Below, piece by piece: positions 10,655 to 21,306 of a stretch of DNA of 57,073 bases (positions within the stretch are counted from its first letter, which is position 1; every line of letters begins with the position of its first letter). The notes under the pieces are model-generated. The model was not told the DNA's origin and did not search any database. It was given only the letters and a program-made list of their open reading frames with translations. The stretch is from Acephala macrosclerotiorum (Eukaryota > Ascomycota > Leotiomycetes > Helotiales > Mollisiaceae): NCBI GenBank assembly GCA_014904845.1, contig MU119516.1:1-57073 (forward strand), in the 5' to 3' direction. Position numbers and translations under genes: made by a program.

Positions 10655-11872
10655 ATGGATGTCTTCAACAATGTATCAGCTTCGACCTCTCAAATAAAAT
10701 GCATCGATATGCACACATCCGGCGGCCCGGTCAGGATCCCAATCAGTGGCCTCCCAAACCTCACCGGAACGCTCCAAGAGCAATTCAAACAAGCCCGTGA
10801 ACCTGAATACGACCAAATCAGAAAACGAATACTCCTCGAGCCTCGAGGACACGATGGGTTATATGGAGGAATGCTACGCAAGGACACGGAACTTGTTCAA
10901 TCCGGCAAAGCTGATATTGGCGTTCTCTACATCCACGCTGGAGGATATTCTTTGATGTGTGGTCATGCTACACTTGCAATCTCGCGATTATTGATTGACA
11001 CGCATGATCTGGAAGTCTTTCCAAATCGTGAAAAATTACGATTCGACAAAGAGTCGTTGACCACGGAGTTGAGACTACATGCTCCTTGCGGACTGCTCCG
11101 GATCACAGTCCCAACGATGCCAGACGGGAAGACATCCGACCCGAACCGAGACGTGGCATTCCTATCCGTTCCGTCTTTTGCTTCTGCGCTTGATGTCGAG
11201 GTTCCAATTCCTGCGAACCGCCGCTGGCCAGAGTTAGGTAGTCGAACTTCTGTTGTGGTGGATATCAGCTACGGTGGTTCATTCTTCGCTGTCGTTTCGG
11301 CAAAAGAACTTGGTTTTGAGAATGGGATCAAAGATATCAAGGATTTGGATGAGATGTGGCGAAGTGTAAATGCGATCAAGGATGCGATTTCTACGACACC
11401 CGAATTGGCAGCTCAAACATGCTTATCAACATCTCCAGATCCGCTTCTCATTAATGGCGTGATAGTCAGGGATAATAGGATGGGCCATACAAGAGAGGAC
11501 GTCTCAGGTTTTGAGACTGGAGTCATTTTTGTTGGAGCTGCAATTGATCGTTCACCTTGTGGGTCTGGAACTGCTGCACGGGTGGCTTTGGCGTATGCTA
11601 GAGGGGAAAGGAAGTTGGGGGAGAGATGGGCGTATCATTCTTTACTATCAACCGTCAGTAATGGCCAAGGTCCTTTTGTGGGCAGTCCGGTAGAGGAAAT
11701 AGAGATTCCTGGTGGGAAGGGTGTGGGGTCGAGGGGTGTTGTGGTCAAGACGGAAGGTCGAGCGTACTATACCGGCGCAACCACTTTTACGCTGGAAGGA
11801 GTGGATCAGATATCATCGACCGGTTTCAAGATCATGGAGTTGCCAGCAATAATCCGTAATAAGGACGTATAA
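10655..11872 (+). CDS. Proline racemase / hydroxyproline epimerase family enzyme
   Basis: Single uninterrupted 405-codon frame. The N-terminal block MHTSGGPVR (19-27) and the two active-site loops of the diaminopimelate-epimerase fold are clear: MCGHATLA with Cys102 and DRSPCGSGTAAR with Cys302. Enzymes of this family use two bases to remove and return the alpha proton. Having Cys at both sites fits proline racemase or 4-hydroxyproline 2-epimerase. Trans-3-hydroxyproline dehydratases, as I recall the family, have Thr or Ser at one of the two sites. Substrate cannot be fixed from sequence; proline, 4-hydroxyproline or a related imino acid are candidates. Cytosolic, since no signal peptide is seen. 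No intron is required. It lies divergently from the dead permease fragment upstream, which could once have supplied a substrate, but that link is only inference. Confidence 0.85.
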   Translation: MDVFNNVSASTSQIKCIDMHTSGGPVRIPISGLPNLTGTLQEQFKQAREPEYDQIRKRILLEPRGHDGLYGGMLRKDTELVQSGKADIGVLYIHAGGYSLMCGHATLAISRLLIDTHDLEVFPNREKLRFDKESLTTELRLHAPCGLLRITVPTMPDGKTSDPNRDVAFLSVPSFASALDVEVPIPANRRWPELGSRTSVVVDISYGGSFFAVVSAKELGFENGIKDIKDLDEMWRSVNAIKDAISTTPELAAQTCLSTSPDPLLINGVIVRDNRMGHTREDVSGFETGVIFVGAAIDRSPCGSGTAARVALAYARGERKLGERWAYHSLLSTVSNGQGPFVGSPVEEIEIPGGKGVGSRGVVVKTEGRAYYTGATTFTLEGVDQISSTGFKIMELPAIIRNKDV

Positions 11873-12504
11873 AGCATCAATTACAGAAATTTAAGAACGT
11901 TAACAGTTTGGCAAACATGGCACGGCTGACAAGGTTTCGATGACCCTGAGGTCGATGTGTAGTGATGTCTGGTTCCGACTGCGTTCAACTATTAATCGTG
12001 ACCATTAGTAATTCAAAATTCTAGAGAAACCAATTGCTTCAATTTCAAAGATCTCTCAGGCTAGAAAAGCATATGGGCGCGGGACTGGTTGCACCCCCTG
12101 GGATTCCTCGCCAAAGCCCCTGAACCCCCTTCCAGAGAATCAAAATGTCGGGAATAATGCTGGAAGATCAGATCATTTTGAATAGGAATTGGACCTCCAA
12201 TAGTTAAACATGTATAGACATTGAATTGTCCTGCACTGGGAATTAGAGTAGAATTCCAACTCCTGAACCAGGTTTAGTGACGGGAGGCTAGTTATCGGTG
12301 CCAAAATGAAGTTTCTACGTCTAGACCTCTTTATTTGAATCAAACGGACTGAATCACTCATCGTTTCGATTGGTATTACAATTCTCAGAATTTTTGTAGT
12401 AGAGAAAGTGTATAAGAAATATTGCCCCCTTGAGACATTTAATCGCTCTGTAAAGGGTTCTACAACAAACCCAGGCCTAGCTTTGATTCATTCAAAACCA
12501 CAAA
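11873..12504. other. Intergenic, nothing recognised
   Basis: Downstream of the racemase-family gene and upstream of the dead F-box-like paralogue. No coding frame is supported. Confidence 0.4.
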
Positions 12505-13608
12505 ATTGCTTCACTACTTACCCTTCCCCGCGGGCTATGAGAGCCGGATTCTCGATCTCCTCGTCTCCTCCCGCCAACCACGACCCGGAGATGCATCTGA
12601 CAAGACAACCCGTACCGAACTCACCGACTTCAAAACCAAAAGCTCACAAGTTCTAGGAAAAGTCCACGAAAACTTCAACAAAAGAAGTCGAGCTTACGGC
12701 GCCGCAAACACATACGCAACGCACATCATCTAACATCAAAATACGTCATCGACGCTCGTCAGGTACTCTACTCAAGAAGGAAGGATTGCTATGTTTCCCA
12801 CGTTCTTAGTTAGTAAGCGCTTGAACATGGAGACTTTGGAGGCAATTGAGAGACTGGAAGATTTACGGAAATGGGGGTTGGACGTTATGCTGGTTAACCA
12901 TGAACTCTGGCCAACGTGGATCTATATGCTAAAGTTCACCCGAAGAATCGAGCAATTGTCTATGATATTCCGGATCATTGGCTGGTTTGGAAAAGACTTT
13001 TGTGGTCCGTACCGACCACAGCCAAGTGTTTGGGGACAAGTCGAGTGGACTTTTTACGACTTTCTCCAACGCTTGCTAAAGCTGGGACCTGTGAGGCTAA
13101 AGACGAATGGAGTGGATAAGAAATTTGTTGCGGAGCATCTCATTTTTAATGTACAGTAGCTTCACCAGAATTCAGTGAGAAGGAACGGAAGACTACGAAG
13201 GGGTTGAGCCATGATGGTATGGTTGAGATGTGGAAAAAGAATGGGACTTCTCGATTCATAGGAGCACAATTTCTGGCGGGGTGGATGGAAAGTGCGGTGG
13301 AACTTCTAGTGTTTATGGCGCACAACGGTTCAACAGCATCATTTAGCGCCATATTATACGAAAGAGTTGGAACTATAGAAGTTCAGCTCGATGGCAAGAC
13401 ATGCCAGAAGTGGGATTTGGGAGAGAGGTTGCGAAAATTGTAGTTTGGAAATTTGATGTTCTGGGAGAACAGACGTGTTCTTCGACCGAGGGTTTATAAG
13501 TATTGGAAGGAGAATACTCATGAGCTTCGGGGAAAGTCTAGTTTACTGGTGGAGGATCTTGATGAGGATGGGCTGGAGTATTTGGACGAGATAGATTATG
13601 CCGATTGA
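12505..13608 (+). pseudogene. Dead tandem paralogue of the F-box/2EXR-like gene at 13821
   Basis: Pieces in different frames align in order with the neighbouring intact gene: LLTLPR and LLVSSRQ...DFKTKS at the start, METLEAIERLEDLRK and LVNHELWPTW in the middle, ILYERVGTIEV later, and a C-terminus ending DEIDYAD at 13608. Damage includes ATG replaced by ATT at the expected start (about 12505), a frameshift inside the LPRELR motif near 12535, a frameshift with TAG near 13158, and an early TAG at 13441-13443. The pair presumably arose by local duplication; this copy has lost function while its neighbour stayed open. Confidence 0.75.
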
Positions 13609-13820
13609 GCATATGGGAAGCGGCAGCCTGGCGGGAGCTAATTATCGGTACCAATTTATCAGACTCAAGAAGCTACATTCGAATACAGTCTAGTTAAAGA
13701 ACTGCTCCGGAATTACTCACCATCTCTATCAATTTATTCCAATAGAACCTCAATCTTCGAAAGCAGACATAAGCACGTTCAAAGCAAAAGACCAGCGAGC
13801 AAATCACCCGACACAGAACT

Positions 13821-14843
13821 ATGGCTTCCCAGCCCTCACTCCTCACTCTCCCCCGGGAACTCCGCGACCAAATACTCCACCTCATCGTCTCATCCCGCCA
13901 AACCCCCCAGCGCGACGCATCCACCCTCCCCCTCCGTACCAACCTGCACGATTTCAAGACCCGAAGCTGGTTTCCAGGGGCGTTCGTCCTATATGTTTGT
14001 CATGGCAACCGAATTGCCCACTTCCCTACCCTGCTTGTCGATTGCCAACTGCATACCGAGACGTTAGAAGCTATCGAAAAGCTGAAGGACAGAAGGGAAT
14101 ATGAGCTAGACGTCTTGCTTGTGAATGAGCAGGAGCTGTGGCCTACCTGGACGTATATGCCTAAATGGTTGAGGAGGGTGGAGCAGGTTTATGCTAGGTT
14201 TCGGATTTGTGGTGTTTTCCGGAAGGGACGGTATGGTAACTGTCTGCAAAGGTATGAAAACGCGTTTGAAGGGCCGGAGTCGCATAGTATTCGATGGGGA
14301 CTATGGAACTTGCTAGAGCGATTCCTGAGGCTTGGTGCGGTTGGGCAGAGAGCGAGGAGAAATAGGACAGATAAGAATATCGTGTTAGAGAATCTGGTAA
14401 TTGATGTCTGGTCGCCACAGATTTCGAAGGAGGAAAAGAAAGCGACGAGGGGACGCACTCATCATGAGATCGTCCAATTGAGGAACAGTACTAGGAATGA
14501 GTACTTGACAACTGCGCGGAATGTTGCTGTTGAAATCGGATCCGAACTGTATCACTTGCTTCGGATGTGTTACCATTCGGCGTCCTATGGTAGATTATTA
14601 TATGAGAGGATTGGGAACATCAAAGTCTTGGTTGATGGAAGGTTGCGGAGAGAATTCAACTTGGCGGAGATGTTGAGAGATAGTTCGATCGATCGTTTGA
14701 AGAAGAGGACAGCGTTGCGGCCGAGGTTCTTTCTGAATTGGAAGTTGGATACTTTCGAGAGTCGTCGCACGGCTGGTCTGCCAGTGAATGATCTAGATCA
14801 AGATCAGCTTGAAAGGTTGAGACAGATGGATCATGCAGAGTAA
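13821..14843 (+). CDS. F-box/2EXR-like fungal protein of unknown function
   Basis: Intact 340-codon frame. The N-terminus carries LTLPRELRDQILHLIV (residues about 8-23), the fungal F-box-like/2EXR signature in which Leu-Pro-Arg-Glu-Leu-Arg starts a short helical domain. This is followed by a strand-and-helix body with HTETLEAIEKL near 85 and ELWPTWTY near 109. The C-terminal 60 residues are basic, then acidic. Proteins of this kind form large lineage-specific families in ascomycetes; a role as a ubiquitin-ligase adaptor is often assumed but rarely shown. No catalytic residues are seen. The intact frame beside a ruined duplicate suggests selection on this copy only. Confidence 0.7.
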   Translation: MASQPSLLTLPRELRDQILHLIVSSRQTPQRDASTLPLRTNLHDFKTRSWFPGAFVLYVCHGNRIAHFPTLLVDCQLHTETLEAIEKLKDRREYELDVLLVNEQELWPTWTYMPKWLRRVEQVYARFRICGVFRKGRYGNCLQRYENAFEGPESHSIRWGLWNLLERFLRLGAVGQRARRNRTDKNIVLENLVIDVWSPQISKEEKKATRGRTHHEIVQLRNSTRNEYLTTARNVAVEIGSELYHLLRMCYHSASYGRLLYERIGNIKVLVDGRLRREFNLAEMLRDSSIDRLKKRTALRPRFFLNWKLDTFESRRTAGLPVNDLDQDQLERLRQMDHAE

Positions 14844-14907
14844 CTGTGAAGCAACGGTTTGATCCATCAGCATCAATATCAGAACAGATTTCATTGCTGA
14901 ACATTCT

Positions 14908-15723
14908 CTATGCCGTCTGCGCCCATGCAGCTCTAAACTTGATTAAACCAATCCAGGACATCAACGCCCCAACAATACCATCACTCAGCAACGGAGTCTC
15001 TGACGCCCAATGCATTGCCAATGGTGTATATGCAACGTTCATCTTTGCGCTTCTCCACCAAACTGCTTCCTCGGCCTCAATACCCTGCTTGTCTTTCTCA
15101 TCGATCGCCTTCACCTTCCTCGTCTCTCTCAATTGCCTCGCACGATATAGCCTCACAAATTCCAGCACCACATACGCCAAGAACATCTGCAAGCTCGTCT
15201 TCGCCCACCTCTTTATATCCTCCGCAGTCCAACCCCTCAACACCCCCTTCCCAGCCAGATAGTATCCATTTTCATAAATATAATATCCCCCCAAGCTCAA
15301 CGTCTGCCCATACGACACCACTTTCAACACTGTGTCCCTTGGTGGATCAACATAATTCCTCTTCGCCATCGCATATACACCCAATAATCCCCAAAGCCTC
15401 GTAAATGTCCTAAAATCCGAACACATTCCAGCCAAAGTCTTCGTGCTAGCTTCCAGCTGTGCGAGTTTTATGAATGAGGACACGCCATGTTTTAGGGTGC
15501 TGGCAGATGCGCCGGGTCGGGTGAGGAGGCTTAATTCGAGGCTCTCGAGCTTGGAGATTTGGGAGGAGACTAAGAAGAGACCGTAGCCGACGAGGGTGAG
15601 CGTTGCGTCCACGCCGGAGGAGGTGGAGAGGACTTTGGAGAGGCGAGCGATTCTTTGGTCGGTCTGCGAGTTGAAGAGAGAGGAGGCGGAGAAGGGAAGT
15701 TGGGATGCTTTGTCTGATGCCAT
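14908..15723 (-). CDS. PEX11: PEX11-family peroxisomal membrane protein
   Basis: The preferred start is the ATG at 15723, giving 271 residues; an upstream in-frame ATG at 15807 would add 28 residues that look untranslated. The reading shows the PEX11 layout: an amphipathic N-terminal part with QTDQRIARLSKVLSTSSGVDATL, a hydrophobic GYGLFLVSSQ helix, a TRLWGLLGVYAMAKR helix, then YVVLEFVRLYRARQLRE, a charged loop, and a hydrophobic C-terminal helix (GALMSWIGLIKFRAAW). This most resembles the fungal PEX11C group. Such proteins sit in the peroxisomal membrane and drive elongation and division of peroxisomes. No intron or defect is seen. Its 3' end faces the 3' end of the F-box-like gene, 65 bp away. 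Confidence 0.8.
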   Translation of the reverse strand: MASDKASQLPFSASSLFNSQTDQRIARLSKVLSTSSGVDATLTLVGYGLFLVSSQISKLESLELSLLTRPGASASTLKHGVSSFIKLAQLEASTKTLAGMCSDFRTFTRLWGLLGVYAMAKRNYVDPPRDTVLKVVSYGQTLSLGGYYIYENGYYLAGKGVLRGWTAEDIKRWAKTSLQMFLAYVVLEFVRLYRARQLRETRKVKAIDEKDKQGIEAEEAVWWRSAKMNVAYTPLAMHWASETPLLSDGIVGALMSWIGLIKFRAAWAQTA

Positions 15724-16403
15724 TGCTGGGGAGAAGAGGGAATGGTGGTACAAGACAAGTTGTAGTTCTGAGGTGCAGAAAGGGGCGTCGCGATGTTTTG
15801 TTGGCAAGGATGGGTGCGGGAGGGCTAGCTGAATTTGGTGTGGGGATTATGGGGTAACGCCTCCTGCGTAATTCTGGGCCGAGGCAAACTCCGGGTAGAA
15901 GGGTTGTCGTCGTCGTTGTCTCGTCTTTGATGTTCTCAATATAAACCTTTTCAATCACTTCAAAGTCGGTCTGCCTCGTGGATATTATGGCTTCCAGGGT
16001 TTACGGAGATATGTGCCCTCAAAGCTAACCTGCTTTACGAGGTTAGGGGCATGTCGCTAAATTTCACTCATTTTTAGCGATCTCATCGAAATTTCGGGGT
16101 CTGCCGTGCTGAAGTTTCAACGTCTGACCGCTAGGTTTTACACCTGACTTGTACATACTGAATTCTTGAAAGCCTTTCTGAGTTTTTGCGATGTTCTTCT
16201 TGTCTTCATAGTACTGAGGTGAAAGGGGTTGATTCCTGAAACCCCAACATTCCAGGGCAGCAACCAAAAAACTTTATCAGCAAGACCTTCACTTATGCTT
16301 CCCATACGCACATCAACATCACATTTTCGTACAATATCTAAAACAATCCTTCTTCGAGTGATTTTGAGGTGTTTATTACATGCTCAAGCGATGAAAATAG
16401 CAT
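15724..16403. other. Intergenic, divergent promoter region
   Basis: Lies between the minus-strand PEX11-family gene and the plus-strand ankyrin-like remnant. No coding frame is supported. A TCGTCGTCGTTGTC-like low-complexity bit lies near 15907. Confidence 0.35.
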
Positions 16404-16850
16404 ATGGCAGACACAAAAGTCCAAGAAACAGCCACATCGCGCCCATGAGCACCCCACCACCAAGCAATGATCAACGTATGTAGCACCGGCGATCTAAAGA
16501 CCCTCAAACGACTCTTCCATGAGCACAATATCCGCAAAGGAGATCCCCAACTAAAACGCGATTACAGCAAATCAGACCCCAAAACCGGTCCACCTATCAC
16601 TTTCGACCTAACCCTCGCACCCGTCAAGCACGACCAACCATCCACCCTTAAATACATCCTCAAAATCTACCTCGAGACAGAGATCTGGTACAGCAACGCG
16701 ATACCCACTCCTTTAGAATATGGCAATATCTCTATCTTCGAGATCCTCTATAAACACGACCTCAACATCGTGACCTGGGAAGATGACGCCCCCCACAGGA
16801 ATCTTCCGTACTGGACTCATCTCCTTTCCTCACCCCGAATTTGTGTTTCA
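16404..16850 (+). pseudogene. Truncated ankyrin-repeat-like gene
   Basis: From ATG 16404 the frame reads MADTKVQETATSRP, then hits TGA at 16446. The same frame reopens as NVCSTGDLKTLKRLF, the helix pattern that begins ankyrin-repeat proteins, and continues about 110 codons with one further repeat-like pair (LKYILKIYLE, ISIFEILYKHDLN). CGA-to-TGA would explain the stop. The downstream repeats expected of such proteins are missing. After about 16850 the frame is only antisense to the last exon of the secreted-protein gene. I read it as a 5' remnant. Confidence 0.5.
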
Positions 16851-18092
16851 AACAACACTAGTATAAACAGTCCTCCACTCCGGATGCTCCGTATAAGGAT
16901 AAAACTCCGTCCTCGTACTCACAACAGTAACATACTCCCAACTCTGCACCGCATTCGTCTGCGTCAATGTGAGCGGCGTCGGCGCCGCACTAATTAAACA
17001 CGAACACACGAGTGGGAGATACAGCAACTGCATCGACGATAAGTAGCTTGGTATCGTGTAGTCTCGCTTTTGAATTTCTGCTGCAGCAAGGCCAATCGAG
17101 TATGTTGGCGCGGAAGTTATGGTGGGAAGAGGTGGGGAGGCAGTGGAACATCCTACCTGTATTTTCTCAACATCAGCACCTTCACCTCACCAAATTCACA
17201 ACCAGTAAGGAGAAGGATGGGAAAGGATAGAAAGACACCAGACTCACAGGTGACAAATCCCCACAGTCCCTATCCCAAAACACCACCGTCGTCCTAAAAC
17301 TCGTATCCACATTCCCCGCCACAGACACATTATACAAATTACACCTCTCAAACACCGCCACCCCATTGTCTTGTGGCACAACTTGGAAACTTTTACAAGC
17401 GTCTGTCTTGAGGCACAATTGATGGCAGTCGGCACGAGGGATGAAGTCGTAGGTGATCATGTTTTGATAGTAGCCGTTTGCGGAGATGTTGCAGGACATG
17501 AATGGGGATGGAATGGGGCAGAGGGCTGTTGTTGTTGCGACGCTGTAGAATATTAATATTGTAGAGGGCGGGATGGGGAGGGTGGCTAACGAGAGATCTG
17601 TAGCAGTGGTAGAGACACTAGCAGTCTTGGTCGAAGTTACTGTATCTGTCTTTACCCCGCCGAACGTTGTTTGCGCCCAGGCTATTGTAGTGGACTGGAC
17701 GACTGCAGAGCAAAAGGCTGAGTAGTCGAATGATTGTGCGGCCAGAGTTGAGACTTCGGGACTGAATGGAGCCAGAAGTTAGAAAATAAAACACATGTGA
17801 GCCGTGAAGGGTGTATACGGATGTTGAAGTAAGGTGAAGATGTTGCGGAAGTCGCCCGATGCTGTTGTTGCTGTGCAGACTATGGAGGGTGTTAGCTAGG
17901 TTTTGGGTACACCTGAAGGCCAAGATACGTACAGCTTGGCTTCGTCCAGGTCAGAGCTGTGGGAGCTTGACGCGCTGCGAGAAGAAGAAGTTCAAGGGGG
18001 TGATCGCATTCCGAGAGTCCATCGTGAAGTGCTGGCAGAGCAGCAACTAAGATTCTGGCGCTTGCCAGGTACATGATCAACGTTGGCTTCAT
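16848..18092 (-). CDS. Secreted cysteine-containing protein, four exons
   Basis: Reconstructed exons: 18092-17933, 17879-17819, 17761-17248 and 17156-16848 (347 residues). Donors are GTACGT, GTATAC and GTGAGT; acceptors CATAG, TTCAG and ACAG; all junctions keep frame. The first exon encodes a hydrophobic leader followed by a small-residue region, a plausible signal peptide. The second encodes FCTATTASGDFRN, the third a Thr/Ser-rich stretch and then a Cys-rich unit of about 75 residues with ADCHQLCLKTDACKSFQ and a final FWDRDCGD. That spacing resembles a PAN/apple-type fold used for binding protein or sugar. The last exon is Thr-rich with tyrosines. No enzyme motif is seen. Inferred destination is the cell wall or exterior. 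Its 3' end abuts the ankyrin-like remnant tail to tail. Confidence 0.72.
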
Positions 18093-18305
18093 CGCGATTG
18101 TGGGCCGCCGAAGGAATGACGACAAGTGAATTGGAAGAATCTGATGTTCAAGGAGCTTGTATTCTCTCAATGCTCGACGTCCACAGGGACGAGGAAGCTT
18201 TATACATCCATCCCTAGCACAAAGTACCACACGACTTAAGCTTCCCCGCGCTGACGGATAGCTGATATGACCTATACCCCAGAATCTCTGTCAAACCCAA
18301 TTTAA
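18093..18305. other. Short spacer before the hAT element
   Basis: Presumed promoter region of the secreted-protein gene, ending at the target duplication of the hAT element. Nothing else is seen. Confidence 0.4.
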
Positions 18306-18313
18306 GCTCACAC
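18306..18313. repeat. Left target-site duplication of hAT element
   Basis: GCTCACAC, repeated exactly at 21299-21306. Eight bp is the diagnostic length for hAT transposons. Confidence 0.9.
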
Positions 18314-18329
18314 CAGTCTTGAGCGCGGT
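18314..18329 (+). repeat. hAT terminal inverted repeat, left
   Basis: CAGTCTTGAGCGCGGT; matches the inverse of the right end at 14 of 16 positions. Confidence 0.85.
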
Positions 18330-18466
18330 TTCGGTATTACCGGTATTATTCAGTGAGGATTTTCCGGGTTAAATAACCGGTGAGAATATAAATTTCGGGA
18401 AGAAAAAAGACGGTTTTGATTGAATATTCAGAAATACCGGTTTTTGGAAGGAGAAATGAGGATATA

Positions 18467-20998
18467 TTATACAACAAAAAAATCATTTTGAGCAGCGCTA
18501 GGGACAATAGGAATAGGGACTGTAGGCGGGATAATATTCCTATCCTCATCAAAGAAAATCTTTTCCTTATCATCGGCTTCGACTAAGAACCCCCAGCTCC
18601 TCAAACACAGTACGTATCGCACGTTCTCACTAGATATTTTTGTCCGTCGCTTTGAGATTAGAAGGCCAGCGTAACTGAACGCGCGTTCGAAGGAAGCGGA
18701 AGTTGCAGGGATGGCGAGAAAGTCGCGGGCCATTTGACAAATAATAGGATATTCGTAAGCTTTGCTGAGCAAGTAATCCCTCATTTTTTCGTGGGTGATC
18801 TTGATATCAAAAACGGGCTCTTTAAACCACCGTTCAAGCTCAGTATTGGCGACAACCAGAGACTCTTCAGCGCGTTGAGCAGCGACGTGTTCTGCGTAGC
18901 CGTGATATGGATTGTTTCTCCAATCTTCGTTGCCTTCTTCGATAGGAGAGGGAGTTCGTTGATCTTGCGCGATACGCTGGCGCTCTGCCTCTTGCTCTCG
19001 CTCTCGTACAATTGCAGCGATCGCGACAGATTTACGTCTGTACTAATTGTAAACGTGCTCGAAGTGTGCTTTCGCTCTTTTATATTGCGTCGCGTTGACT
19101 CCACCCTCGTTGTCGTACATATAGAAAACGTAATTAAGCTTGTATCGAAGGTCGCAAATCAGAGCAACGAAAGAATGACGTGTTGCGAGAGATTTCTTAT
19201 AGTATTCTTCGAGGACTTTGTAACCAGCGGTAGCGGCAGATTGAAGGAACGGTTTATCGTCTTGAGCTTGGAAAATCCGCAATTGTCGTAACATGTGGAG
19301 ATAATCGGAAATTGTATTGTGAAAAGTTGAATACTTCTCGGCTTAAGCTTGAATCGTAAGTCGTCGAAAGATATTAAAAAAGATCGCGATTTGCTTTAGC
19401 ATAGTCCAATTCTCATCAGTTGGCGTCAAGTGCTCACGAACAGACGCGTCCCATTCCTGGAATTGTAGTACGGCTCGTAAAGGCTTCTCTATCTTAATCA
19501 AAGCTTTGATCAGCTTGTCAGTAGAGTTCCAGCGAACAGGCATATCGTTGAAAAGTTCGTTGAAAGAGATGCTTAAACTCTCGCACATTTTTTTGAGCTC
19601 TTGACGTAGTAGCTTCCTACCTTTGAAAATAAGGGCGAGACAACGAAAGATAAAGAGAACAGGATGTCTGCCGCCATTAGTAGGACCCATTGCTCTTTCT
19701 ATAGTCTAAGCATAATGTGAACGACGTGCGTTAAGTTCAGATTTGACAGTTGCAAGAGCTGGAAAGTGTTAGAGTATATTTTCACTTACTTTAAATGTTC
19801 AATATGATTTATAATATTAAAGCGAGCCGAGCGAAATTGAGCGCGTCTTATTGCAATGTTTGATTTACTATATTCCCATACAAATTGTATGGCAAGAAAT
19901 AGATTCGACATTGAAAAGAGACAAATTCCACGTATTTGCTTGAATCGCAATATTATAAATATACGCACAGCAGCGAACGTCTCTTTCAGGGCGATTAAAT
20001 CGTAGAAAGTTAAACGCTTTATCTGCTTTTTTTATCTCTTCGTATCTCTCTTCGACGATAGTCTCAAACTCTTCAAGCATTGTATTATTAGGAGTAGCGT
20101 TATTTCGAGTGATAGCGATAATAGCGTAAGTGATATTGAATCGGTCTGTAACCACTAAGAGTTTCTCGCAGAGATATTTTCCACTATGAAAAGCTTTTTC
20201 AAGTTCAATGATATTCAAAAGAATAGAAATATGCTCTTTTACTTTCGTGATAATATGCTTTGTCACAGCAGAGTAGTTCAGTTTGTTGTTTCCAGACCAC
20301 CCATCCGTTGTAAGAGAGACGCGTCCACCAGATTCCACATGTGCTTAAAAGATATTATATTGTTCCTTTTCTCTTGCTTCGTATCGTGCTTTCAAATCGC
20401 TTATCAATAGCTTGCGAGAGATCTGCTTCGTCGTAGGGGAGAGGAATTTGATCAAAGCTCGTGTTTCTAGTTGGTCGACGATAGAGAAGGATAAGTTGTT
20501 TTTGACGATCTATTCGAGTAGTAGAGAGCGATATCGTTCGTTATGAGTTTGATCGGACTCGAGTTTCTGAAAATGAAGCTTTTTGTCAGCTCTCTTTATT
20601 CTGGACTGTTCATCGGCTTTCTTTTGGTTTAGAGGGATTGCTGGATGATGCTTTTGATAGTGGCTTTTGTAGTTATTCGTTCTTGTCAAAGAACGGTTGG
20701 TGAGTTTAGGCTCGTAAGTCGTATATCCTGACTGGGAACATGTTACAATCATTATGCAGTGATTAGGCTCATAGACGGAGCGATTGTAGAGAGGGTGTAG
20801 GCCTTTGAAGAGGAACGCGTTCGTAGGTTTAAGAGGAGGGGCTCTCTTCTTAGGGCGGTTGTGAGGTGGTAATGTAGGTGCATTTTGATCAGAAGAAGTG
20901 GGAGCTCTGTTCCGCTTCGGAGAGGTCTGGAAAGGCTCTCGGGAGTGCAGCTCTCTTCTAGGAAGGCCAGAAAAAGTGATGGGAGGTTGTCGGGACAT
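18467..20998 (-). pseudogene. hAT transposase, inactivated by stops
   Basis: ORF pieces starting at 20998, 20338, 19690, 19294 and 18784 share one frame. The N-terminal part is basic with a Cys/His region resembling a degenerate BED finger (about 20760-20640). Next come the catalytic-region block LTTDGWSGNNKLNYSAVT (near 20310) and PVRWNST (near 19540). Last is the hAT dimerisation domain, YPIICQMARDFLAIPATSASFERAFS (near 18740-18660) followed by a CLRSWGF segment. Full length would be about 840 codons, normal for the superfamily. Internal stops include TAG at 20510, TAA near 20343, TAG/TAA near 19870, TAG near 19710, TAA near 19345 and TAG near 19042. Between about 19.97 and 19.79 kb another frame reads better, so there is also a local frame change or short intron. 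It can no longer move itself. Confidence 0.85.
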
Positions 20999-21282
20999 AT
21001 TTGATTCGTTTTTAGATGGAATAAAGACTGTAGATAGGCTGTAGGTGGTGGTATTGATGATGATGATTCTTTATAGTGCTGCTGTTTGTGCGAGATTCTA
21101 TTTAGAGCTAAAGAGCAACCGAGCAATTCTATTGGCTGCGGGGCCGGACTTACAATTTTACGAGTCACTTGACTGAATATTCAGGTAATTATTCAAATAC
21201 CGTTAAATTATTGAATAACCATTCATTCAACGGGTAAAGAATAAGTTATTTATTCAGTATGGTCACGGTTTTTACCGGAAAT

Positions 21283-21298
21283 ACCGTGCCCAAGACTG
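21283..21298 (-). repeat. hAT terminal inverted repeat, right
   Basis: Read on the minus strand: CAGTCTTGGGCACGGT. Two transitions distinguish it from the left end. Confidence 0.85.
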
Positions 21299-21306
21299 GC
21301 TCACAC
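21299..21306. repeat. Right target-site duplication of hAT element
   Basis: GCTCACAC, identical to 18306-18313. Confidence 0.9.

Larger units (their letters stand above)
18314..21298 (-). mobile_element. hAT-superfamily DNA transposon, 2985 bp
   Basis: Bounded by an exact 8-bp duplication (GCTCACAC) and by inverted ends that start CAGTCTTG. The first 16 bases of the two ends differ at two positions only, both transitions. Repeated AATACCG/CGGTATT-like motifs lie just inside both ends, typical of transposase-binding subterminal repeats in this superfamily. The one long coding region is on the minus strand. It sits between the secreted-protein gene and the 3' side of the RBR gene, and interrupts no recognised gene. 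Confidence 0.92.

Noticed and set aside
15015..15958. Several Ser/Pro-rich frames on both strands
   Set aside because: Overlap the PEX11-family gene in wrong frames.
18734..19291. 185-aa plus-strand frame
   Set aside because: Antisense to the hAT transposase, which has recognisable domains on the other strand.
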